This document shows, piece by piece, positions 1 through 4,461 of a DNA stretch of 5,551 nucleotides. Positions within the stretch are counted from its first letter, which is position 1, and each line of letters begins with the position of its first letter. Position numbers and translations under genes: made by a program. This DNA comes from an uncultured Ruminococcus sp. (lineage in GTDB: Bacteria > Bacillota > Clostridia > Oscillospirales > Ruminococcaceae): the NCBI GenBank assembly GCA_946544695.1, contig CAMNMO010000208.1:1-5551 (forward strand). Reading direction: 5' to 3'. The notes under the pieces are model-generated. The model searched no databases, was not told the origin of the DNA, and saw only the letters and a program-made list of their open reading frames with translations.

Positions 1-37
1 GCATCTCAACCTGCGGTCTTATCCGGCATTACATTTC

Positions 38-44
38 TGTCGAA
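38..44. promoter_or_regulatory. Perfect Spo0A-binding box (TGTCGAA)
   Basis: TGTCGAA on the plus strand (TTCGACA on the minus strand) matches the Spo0A box consensus TGNCGAA exactly. It lies about 29 bases downstream of the -10 element of the leftward promoter at 73-101, so it would fall inside the transcribed leader of the off-window gene. A 6/7 match, AGTCGAA, lies at 86-92 within the spacer of that promoter. A single 7-mer can arise by chance; the support comes from the pair of sites, the strong promoter and the neighbouring sporulation gene. That Spo0A binds here is inferred. Confidence 0.4.
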
Positions 45-72
45 TGTTTTGCCCTTCGAACCAGCAACAAGT

Positions 73-101
73 ATTATATCACAACAGTCGAAAAAAGTCA
101 A
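73..101 (-). promoter_or_regulatory. Strong leftward SigA-type promoter, extended -10
   Basis: Read on the minus strand: -35 TTGACT (101-96), a 17-base spacer, -10 TATAAT (78-73), with TG one base before the -10 (TGATATAAT). This is close to the housekeeping consensus. The -35 begins only 11 bases past the spoIVB stop codon, so the promoter serves the next gene to the left, which is outside the window. No start codon followed by an open frame is visible in 1-72 except an ATG at 4-2, right at the edge. An AGTCGAA near-match to a Spo0A box lies in the spacer. By synteny in spore-formers the target could be spo0A, but this is not shown here. Confidence 0.75.
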
Positions 102-112
102 GACTTTGATAA

Positions 113-1339
113 CTAACTTCCGGGAGGGTCCTGTGCTGTCAGTTCACTGCTGTGCTTTGCCATTTCTTCGGCAAAAATGCCGTATCCACGGGTGGGGTCA
201 TCGATGAAAACGTGGGTGACTGCGCCCACAAGTCTGCCGTCCTGGAGTATGGGCGAACCGCTCATTCCCTGTACTATGCCGCCTGCTTCGTTCAGCAGGC
301 GTGTGTCGGTGACATGCACCACCAGGTCATGTTCGGCGCTTTCGCTGAGGTCGATGTGTTCTATCTCGGCATCATAAGCTTCGGGCGTGCCGCCGTCGAT
401 GGAACTGTATATCTGTGCAGCGCCCTGACGTATCTCCTGCTTGAATCCCAGTTCGACGGGCTGCTTGCTGTCGGGACAGCTTTCAAGCCTGCCGAAAAGT
501 CCTTCGGTGCAGTTGAGGGTGATGTCCCCCAGGATATCCTCGCCTGCAAATTCGCCAAGCAGCTGCCCGGGTGCGCCCGACTGTGAGGGTATCAGCCCCG
601 TTATCTCGATGCCGCCAACCGCACCCTCCGACAGCGGCAGTATCTCTTTTGTGTCGCTGTCGCAGACAGGGTGACCCAGCCCGCCGAAAGCGCCTGTGTC
701 GGCATCGTAAAAGGTGAGCGTGCCTATGCCTGCGGAGGAATCACGCACCCACATGCCCGCCTTGTAGCTGCCCTCGCAGTATGCGGGCGTGAGTGACAGC
801 GTCATATCCTTGCCGCCACGCCGCAGGCTGACCTTGCAGCTGCTGCCCCGACTGTCACGCACAGCATCTGAGATATCACGGTTGGAGCGGATATTTTCGC
901 CGTTAATGGAGATAATTATATCACCCTTCCTTATGCCGCACTCTCTTGCGGGACAGCTGCCGCCCACATCGGTAAGTTCAACTACTATCACCCCGTCGGT
1001 CAGCAGCTTTATGCCGAAGGTCTCGCCGCATGGGACAAGCATGGGGCGTGGTTCGCTAACTGCGGTGACGTTCTTTATGGGCACGCTGCCGAAAAGCAGC
1101 AGGGTGTTTTCGCAGGAATGTGAAGCCCTGCCCGAGATATCTGTCAGGGCGACGGTGTGATCTTTCCTGACGGGTCTTGACGATATGTCAAAAAATGTGT
1201 TCAGGCGGAGTTCTTCTCCATAGCCCACGTTGTAGGTGTCGGGCAGTGATTTGCCGTAAAAGCCTGCCACACCCAGCAGACTCAGGGTGACTGTGGCAAA
1301 AGCTGCGGCAGCACGCCCCGCTTTGTTTTTTATCATCAT
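113..1339 (-). CDS. spoIVB: SpoIVB peptidase (stage IV sporulation protein B, family S55)
   Basis: A serine protease which, in Bacillus, is made in the forespore, crosses into the intermembrane space and cleaves SpoIVFA, releasing SpoIVFB to activate sigma-K. The product is 408 residues (Bacillus SpoIVB is about 425). Order: a short charged N-terminus and one membrane segment (about 9-27) acting as anchor or signal; a PDZ domain (about 105-185, with the GIRKGDIIISING core); then the S55 peptidase domain. Catalytic candidates are His223 in GGLGHP, Asp345 in VTDTRLL and Ser360 in QGMSGSP. The 15-residue Asp-Ser spacing matches the Bacillus enzyme, as does the AVTHVFIDDPTRGYG tail. Two ATGs stand in tandem; the first (1339) has AAAGGAAG at 1355-1348 with 8 bases spacing. 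No convincing sigma-F or sigma-G promoter was found upstream. The gene ends with TAG just before a leftward promoter, consistent with a spoIVB-spo0A order. It looks intact, with no frameshift. Confidence 0.95.
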   Translation of the reverse strand: MMIKNKAGRAAAAFATVTLSLLGVAGFYGKSLPDTYNVGYGEELRLNTFFDISSRPVRKDHTVALTDISGRASHSCENTLLLFGSVPIKNVTAVSEPRPMLVPCGETFGIKLLTDGVIVVELTDVGGSCPARECGIRKGDIIISINGENIRSNRDISDAVRDSRGSSCKVSLRRGGKDMTLSLTPAYCEGSYKAGMWVRDSSAGIGTLTFYDADTGAFGGLGHPVCDSDTKEILPLSEGAVGGIEITGLIPSQSGAPGQLLGEFAGEDILGDITLNCTEGLFGRLESCPDSKQPVELGFKQEIRQGAAQIYSSIDGGTPEAYDAEIEHIDLSESAEHDLVVHVTDTRLLNEAGGIVQGMSGSPILQDGRLVGAVTHVFIDDPTRGYGIFAEEMAKHSSELTAQDPPGS

Positions 1340-1501
1340 TTTTATATCTTCCTTTGCTTTGAAGTTTTGCGGACCGTCAGCTGCGGTCTATGATATTTTT
1401 GACCGTTTCGGAAAAATAATGCGGCTTGCTGCACAAGTATTATTTGTATTGGCAAGTACGGCTGAAATTTGCGTGAATAGCAATTTTTTCAATAATACGC
1501 C

Positions 1502-1530
1502 TTGAAATGGAAGGTGATATGTGTTATAAT
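1502..1530 (+). promoter_or_regulatory. SigA-type promoter for the 1611 gene
   Basis: TTGAAA (1502-1507), a 17-base spacer and a perfect TATAAT (1525-1530), preceded by TG plus one base (TGTTATAAT, extended -10). Predicted transcription start is near 1537, giving a leader of about 75 bases before the ATG at 1611. It lies in the divergent spoIVB/1611 intergenic region. The other 160 bases of that region (1340-1500), which should hold the spoIVB promoter, show no clear sigma-A, sigma-F or sigma-G element. Confidence 0.8.
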
Positions 1531-1553
1531 AATGCTGTTTATTTGAATGGGTC

Positions 1554-1577
1554 GAGACTGTGGAAAACAGGGGTCTC
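1554..1577 (+). other. Small hairpin in the 5' leader of the 1611 gene
   Basis: GAGAC (1554-1558) pairs with GTCTC (1573-1577), and the stem can be extended inward by TGT pairing with ACA across a GGAAA loop, leaving unpaired Gs. It lies about 20 bases into the predicted transcript. The 3' arm overlaps AGGGG (1569-1573), the only Shine-Dalgarno-like sequence for the tiny ORF at 1581. It may modulate translation, but the stem is short. Confidence 0.3.
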
Positions 1578-1580
1578 ACA

Positions 1581-1607
1581 ATGGATATTATCACAAAGCA
1601 GAGGTAA
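1581..1607 (+). CDS. Possible 8-residue leader peptide ORF
   Basis: ATG at 1581 opens an 8-codon frame (MDIITKQR) ending in TAA at 1605-1607, three bases before the ATG of the membrane-protein gene. AGGGG at 1569-1573 is a plausible Shine-Dalgarno at 7 bases spacing. The Shine-Dalgarno of the main gene (AGAGG, 1600-1604) lies inside the last codons, so ribosomes terminating here could re-initiate on the next gene. Short ATG frames of this size are common by chance and there is no comparative evidence, so confidence is low. Confidence 0.2.
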   Translation: MDIITKQR

Positions 1608-1610
1608 AAT

Positions 1611-2252
1611 ATGTCAAAAAAGGATAGATTGAAAGCACAGTCGCAAAAGCAGATCATCGAGCGGCGTGAACTGGAAGAGGAAGAACGTGAGGCGAGGGAA
1701 GCTGCCCGCCATAAGCAGAGCAAGTCGGCTAAGAAGATGCTCAAAAAGGCAAAGCACGGCAGGTACGGCAAAGAACCGTGGATGTTCATGGTGATAAAGC
1801 TGCTGATGCTGCTGCCCTTTGCATGGTCGGGCATATACTACGGGCTGATAATGATATTCGGCACCTTCGGCGGATACATAGAACCTCAGCCGCCTGCATG
1901 GGTGGGCTGGTGCATGCTGGCAGGCGATATCATCGTGCTGGGCGGCATATTGACAGAGTTCTTCAAAAAGCACATACCTGCGTTCGTTGTCATCGCAGTG
2001 GGCACGGGGCTTTATCTGCGTGCGGCGCAGTATTTTATCGACTACCTTACCGACAGGCTGGACAAGGTGTGGGTCGAGGAGGAAATGCAGTCGATAAACA
2101 CCGATTACATGAAGCATCACTACCCGATGGCTGCGGTGGCAGCGCTTGAACTTATAATACTGGTATGGTGGATAATACTGAAGCTGCTGGCATCACGCAA
2201 GGCAAAGCTGCTGAGGGACACCGCACCCGTAAAGTCGATAGTTGAGGACTGA
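1611..2252 (+). CDS. Unrecognised four-segment membrane protein with charged helical N-terminus
   Basis: 213 residues that I cannot assign to a family. Residues 1-55 are highly charged and helix-prone (runs such as RRELEEEEREAREAA and KSAKKMLKKAKHG), a likely cytoplasmic coiled coil or nucleic-acid or lipid-facing tail. Four hydrophobic segments follow at about 58-84, 97-118, 122-141 and 172-194, separated by short loops. The loop between segments 3 and 4 is acidic (TDRLDKVWVEEEMQ). The C-terminus is short and basic, then acidic. No signal peptide, catalytic motif or conserved transporter signature is visible. The start at 1611 has AGAGG five bases upstream and lies downstream of a near-consensus promoter (1502-1530). 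No terminator is seen after the stop, so some read-through into the dockerin gene, 150 bases on, is possible. The ORF has a clear start signal, and its hydrophobic pattern makes it a real gene; its function is unknown. Confidence 0.85.
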   Translation: MSKKDRLKAQSQKQIIERRELEEEEREAREAARHKQSKSAKKMLKKAKHGRYGKEPWMFMVIKLLMLLPFAWSGIYYGLIMIFGTFGGYIEPQPPAWVGWCMLAGDIIVLGGILTEFFKKHIPAFVVIAVGTGLYLRAAQYFIDYLTDRLDKVWVEEEMQSINTDYMKHHYPMAAVAALELIILVWWIILKLLASRKAKLLRDTAPVKSIVED

Positions 2253-2271
2253 ACAGAGGTATACATATAAT
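2242..2271 (+). promoter_or_regulatory. Candidate promoter of the dockerin gene
   Basis: A perfect TATAAT at 2266-2271 has TTGAGG (2242-2247, four of six consensus bases) 18 bases upstream. The -35 overlaps the last codons of the preceding gene. It would give a leader of about 125 bases holding the inverted repeats at 2296-2317 and 2333-2359. The -35 is weak, so the promoter may be regulated, or this may be chance in an AT-rich spot. Confidence 0.45.
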
Positions 2272-2295
2272 TTGTCAGATCACACCCGATATCTA

Positions 2296-2317
2296 TTTGT
2301 ATTGCACATGATACAAA
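2296..2317. repeat. 7-bp inverted repeat, possible operator
   Basis: TTTGTAT (2296-2302) and ATACAAA (2311-2317) are perfect inverted copies around an 8-base centre (TGCACATG). They sit just downstream of the predicted start of transcription for the dockerin gene. The symmetric half-sites about 1.5 helical turns apart would suit a dimeric regulator; a weak AT-rich RNA hairpin is the alternative. No regulator is identifiable from the sequence. Confidence 0.3.
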
Positions 2318-2332
2318 ATGGCTGTTCTTTAG

Positions 2333-2359
2333 TTTCCCCCCTTTTCGGCAGGGGAGAAA
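2333..2359 (+). other. C-rich leader hairpin that could compete with the Shine-Dalgarno
   Basis: TTTC-C-CCCC (2333-2341) pairs with GGGG-A-GAAA (2351-2359): eight pairs and one C-A mismatch around a 9-base loop. No U-run follows, so it is not a standard terminator. The same C-tract plus TTT (2337-2344) is complementary to the AAAGGAGG Shine-Dalgarno at 2389-2396, again with a single C-A mismatch. Two mutually exclusive pairings of one arm, one hiding the ribosome-binding site and one freeing it, would make a translational switch. The pairing is visible; the switch is inferred. Confidence 0.35.
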
Positions 2360-2388
2360 TACACGAACGGATCGGGGAGCGGGATAGT

Positions 2389-2396
2389 AAAGGAGG
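2389..2396 (+). promoter_or_regulatory. Strong Shine-Dalgarno of the dockerin gene
   Basis: AAAGGAGG lies six bases before the ATG at 2403, near-ideal in sequence and spacing, and fixes the start codon directly ahead of the signal peptide. It is the possible partner of the C-tract at 2337-2344. Confidence 0.85.
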
Positions 2397-2402
2397 AAAA
2401 TC

Positions 2403-4088
2403 ATGAACAAGAGAGTAATATCATTCGCACTCTGCCTTTCGATGGCAGCTGCAACAGGCGTTGCTGCGGCTGCGGGAACTGTCGGTGATATAAGCGGCGA
2501 CGGCGTGGTCAACGTGACAGACCTTTCGATGGCGGCAGGACATGTAAAGGGAGTAAAGTCACTTGACGATGAAAAGGCAGCCATCGCAGATGTTAATTCC
2601 GACGGCACGGTGAATGTCAGCGACATATCGCTGATAGCTGCGCACATAAAGAATATCCGTCTGCTGGAGGGCAGTGATACTGCCGATGTGAGCGAGGACG
2701 AGGTCTTCTCGGCTTACCTTGCAAAGCAGGCGAAGGCTGACTGCATGACTGTGGCATATTCTCATTTCTACGGAAATAATGGCGATACGGCAGATACTTA
2801 TGCGTATTACAAGCCCGTTATGCCCGAAGGCTTGATAGGCAGCAGGGTGTTCGACTTTGACGGTGACGGCAGCAAGGAGATGGCAGTGTTCAGCTTTGCA
2901 CACAGGACTTACGATCTCAGCGAGGATACTTCCGAGACTGCAAGGATCGCCGAGAACGGCTATGACATAAAAATGGAGCTATTCAAGGCAGAAAACGGCA
3001 GTGCAAAGCTGATGGACAGTGCTTTCCTTTCGGACTTTGTTAATGTGGGCACAAAGCAGACATTTCCCGACGAAAACGGTGAGATGATATTTGAAAAAGA
3101 TAAAAGAAGCCTTTTCAACTCCATCATGATGAACTGCTATGATGTTACCTTTGCATCGGCAGAGAAAGACGGCAGCATGTATTTCGACTTTTATGCAGCA
3201 TCACAGGCTTTCTATAAAGGCGGCAGAGAAGATTTCTGGGGCGTTATTACGGTGAAGGACGGAAAGTTCACTAAGGAAGCGGCTGTTGCCGAACTCAGCG
3301 GAAGTGTGACCTGCGTGGTTGATATGGAAGGCGAGGGCGTTGAGGAAGGATATACATACTACGGTGAAAACGATGTGACATTTATTGAAGATGTCAGGAC
3401 AGTGACAGCCGAGTACGGCTTTGTGCTTGACCGTGCAAATACAGGCATAGATGCCATAGGCAGCTGCAAGATAGATAAGATAGCCGAAGGCAGATATGTG
3501 GGCGAGATGAAGCAGTATGACAGCTACAAGGTGTGGTTCAGCGATTTCACTCCCGAAGCTGTAAGCAGGCGCAAGGCGATGTACGATGCGTCGGCATACT
3601 TCGGCAAGGACAGCAACATCTATGTTTTCGATATAGACGATGACGGCAGCATGGAAATGGCGCTGAAAACGGATGGCACCCTCGGCACGATGCTGTATAC
3701 CTATGACGGCGAGCATTATGAGTCTGTGGGCGATATACTTGTGGGCACGGGGTACGATGCCGAAAACAACGTGCTTGCAATGTCATACGAGGATCTGCCC
3801 ATGTATGAAATGCTGAGACTTGACAGTTTCAAGGACGGCAAGATGGAACAGCTTTATGTGGGCACTGTGGGAAAGCTTGACATGATGGAGGGTGCACCCG
3901 AAGCTGCGAATTTCTTTGTGGATAACATAAAGACAGGTGAGCGCAAGACCTATGATTCTGCCGAAGCTGCAAAGGCGGCGATGGAGGGGTATTACGATGC
4001 TGACAAGGTCACGGAGCTTGACTGGGTGGACCGCATAAAGTGCGAAAGACTCAGATCGGCTATCGAGGATGCAGACAAGCTTTCATGA
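2403..4088 (+). CDS. Secreted protein with N-terminal type I dockerin and FG-GAP/VCBS-like calcium motifs
   Basis: 561 residues. A signal peptide (basic MNKR, hydrophobic 5-20, cleavage near AAAA-G at 21-25) is followed at once by a type I dockerin, the module that docks secreted enzymes onto cohesins of a scaffoldin. Its two calcium loops are complete: D29, S31, D33, N37, D40 and D63, N65, D67, N71, D74, spaced 34 residues apart, with VT and VS at the recognition positions. The rest (about 95-561) contains no glycoside hydrolase or carbohydrate-binding signature I recognise. It has two related strand-loop motifs, VFDFDGDGSKEMAVF (149-163) and VFDIDDDGSMEMALK (408-422), which resemble calcium loops of FG-GAP/VCBS-type propeller repeats. 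There is no sortase motif or C-terminal membrane anchor. Dockerins are more often C-terminal, so the order is unusual. The gene seems monocistronic, with its own candidate promoter and a following hairpin. The dockerin is certain; the function of the large C-terminal region is unknown. Confidence 0.92.
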   Translation: MNKRVISFALCLSMAAATGVAAAAGTVGDISGDGVVNVTDLSMAAGHVKGVKSLDDEKAAIADVNSDGTVNVSDISLIAAHIKNIRLLEGSDTADVSEDEVFSAYLAKQAKADCMTVAYSHFYGNNGDTADTYAYYKPVMPEGLIGSRVFDFDGDGSKEMAVFSFAHRTYDLSEDTSETARIAENGYDIKMELFKAENGSAKLMDSAFLSDFVNVGTKQTFPDENGEMIFEKDKRSLFNSIMMNCYDVTFASAEKDGSMYFDFYAASQAFYKGGREDFWGVITVKDGKFTKEAAVAELSGSVTCVVDMEGEGVEEGYTYYGENDVTFIEDVRTVTAEYGFVLDRANTGIDAIGSCKIDKIAEGRYVGEMKQYDSYKVWFSDFTPEAVSRRKAMYDASAYFGKDSNIYVFDIDDDGSMEMALKTDGTLGTMLYTYDGEHYESVGDILVGTGYDAENNVLAMSYEDLPMYEMLRLDSFKDGKMEQLYVGTVGKLDMMEGAPEAANFFVDNIKTGERKTYDSAEAAKAAMEGYYDADKVTELDWVDRIKCERLRSAIEDADKLS

Positions 4089-4096
4089 TAAAACGA

Positions 4097-4134
4097 TATC
4101 AGCCTTTCTTCGCTCGGGCGGAGGAAGGCTGATG
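4097..4134 (+). terminator. Long snap-back hairpin after the dockerin gene
   Basis: Positions 4097-4113 pair with 4118-4134 without a single mismatch (17 pairs, three of them G-U) around a TCGG tetraloop. The stem starts 9 bases after the TGA stop of the dockerin gene, where a terminator is expected. No U-tract follows (GCTATATCTG), so it is either a weakly U-dependent terminator or a 3'-end stabiliser. Confidence 0.65.
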
Positions 4135-4179
4135 CTATATCTGCGGGAACTTTGTAACATGCATAAATTTGTTCTCCGT

Positions 4180-4189
4180 GTTTTGGCTG
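4180..4189. repeat. Left 10-bp target-site duplication
   Basis: GTTTTGGCTG directly abuts the left inverted repeat of the 4190-4346 element and is identical to 4347-4356 on the other side. Five bases before it (TCCGT, 4175-4179) also recur before the right copy, offset by one extra G, so the duplication boundary carries slight ambiguity. Confidence 0.65.
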
Positions 4190-4205
4190 CACGGAAATCA
4201 ATTTT
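4190..4205 (+). repeat. Left terminal inverted repeat
   Basis: CACGGAAATCAATTTT, perfect inverted match to 4331-4346. Its first six bases also pair with TCCGTG at 4175-4180 just outside the element, giving an additional small hairpin. Confidence 0.75.
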
Positions 4206-4330
4206 GACAAAACAAAGCTGTATTTTGTGTATTCTCTCATGCGTTCACGCATTTGCCGCACGGCGGGGGAGAATACACTCAACACCATATTTTACAGCCG
4301 TAATGCATGTTCAAACCTTTGTATTATGCA

Positions 4331-4346
4331 AAAATTGATTTCCGTG
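4331..4346 (-). repeat. Right terminal inverted repeat
   Basis: AAAATTGATTTCCGTG, the perfect inverted copy of 4190-4205. Its outer end is followed at once by the second GTTTTGGCTG. Confidence 0.75.
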
Positions 4347-4356
4347 GTTTTGGCTG
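4347..4356. repeat. Right 10-bp target-site duplication
   Basis: GTTTTGGCTG, identical to 4180-4189. It ends nine bases before the -35 box of the secA promoter, so the inferred insertion point lies directly upstream of that promoter. Confidence 0.65.
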
Positions 4357-4365
4357 TGCCGCCCC

Positions 4366-4394
4366 TTGACTTTTGCGGGACTTTAGTGTATAAT
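4366..4394 (+). promoter_or_regulatory. SigA-type promoter of secA
   Basis: TTGACT (4366-4371), a 17-base spacer and TATAAT (4389-4394); a second TATAAT overlaps at 4394-4399. It has the same hexamers and spacing as the leftward promoter at 73-101. Transcription would start near 4401-4406, giving a leader of about 60 bases before the secA ATG. The strength suits an essential, constantly expressed gene. The MITE-like element ends 19 bases upstream of the -35 and could supply or remove upstream activating sequence. Confidence 0.85.
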
Positions 4395-4461
4395 ATAATA
4401 GTCTATTTGTATCAATAACAGGAAAACGAACTTTCTGAACAATAAAAAGGTGGCTAGATAA

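Larger units (their letters stand above)
4190..4346. mobile_element. 157-bp MITE-like element with 16-bp perfect terminal inverted repeats
   Basis: Left end CACGGAAATCAATTTT (4190-4205) is the exact reverse complement of right end AAAATTGATTTCCGTG (4331-4346). Identical 10-bp direct repeats abut both ends. Inside, further inverted pairs are all nested: 4212-4217 with 4317-4322, 4217-4222 with 4293-4298 (sharing base 4217 with the previous pair), 4227-4238 with 4267-4278 (12 pairs, one G-U), then hairpins 4239-4252 (ATGCG/CGCAT) and 4255-4264. The whole element can fold as one long branched hairpin. There is no transposase or credible ORF, so it would need a transposase from elsewhere. A 9-13 bp duplication is typical of IS4-like families, but I do not recognise these ends and assign no family. 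It lies between the hairpin after the dockerin gene and the secA promoter. The alternative is a structured RNA or regulatory DNA, but exact flanking duplications favour insertion. Confidence 0.72.

Noticed and set aside
1..66. GGTTCGAA on the minus strand near 60, resembling a tRNA T-arm
   Set aside because: No matching acceptor, D or anticodon arms are found around it, so a tRNA cannot be supported.
90..110. AAAGT/ACTTT short hairpin followed by T's on the minus strand as a spoIVB terminator
   Set aside because: The stem is only 5 AT-rich pairs and overlaps the -35 of the leftward promoter. It is too weak to call.
152..1160. Plus-strand open frames opposite spoIVB (such as 152-586 and 789-1160)
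   Set aside because: They are antisense shadows of a well-supported spoIVB, with no good ribosome-binding site and no recognisable protein features.
1340..1500. Search for a sigma-F or sigma-G promoter upstream of spoIVB
   Set aside because: Partial matches (GTATT, CATAG) occur, but no pair with acceptable spacing, so none is annotated.
2120..2647. 175-codon minus-strand frame across the 1611/dockerin boundary
   Set aside because: It overlaps two supported genes and the leader with its strong Shine-Dalgarno; no independent evidence of coding.
4156..4311. AACATGCAT/ATGCATGTT inverted pair with one arm outside the MITE-like element
   Set aside because: Two thirds of it is the self-complementary ATGCAT, and it crosses the element boundary, so it is probably coincidental.
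4142..4384. Similar TGCGGGA(A)CTTT at 4142-4153 and 4374-4384
   Set aside because: The match is short and gapped and does not line up with the ends of the element; it is better explained by chance.
4069..4418. Open frames of 63-89 codons running from the end of the dockerin gene across the MITE-like element
   Set aside because: They cross the hairpin and inverted repeats, have Cys/Leu/Phe-rich random-looking products and lack ribosome-binding sites.
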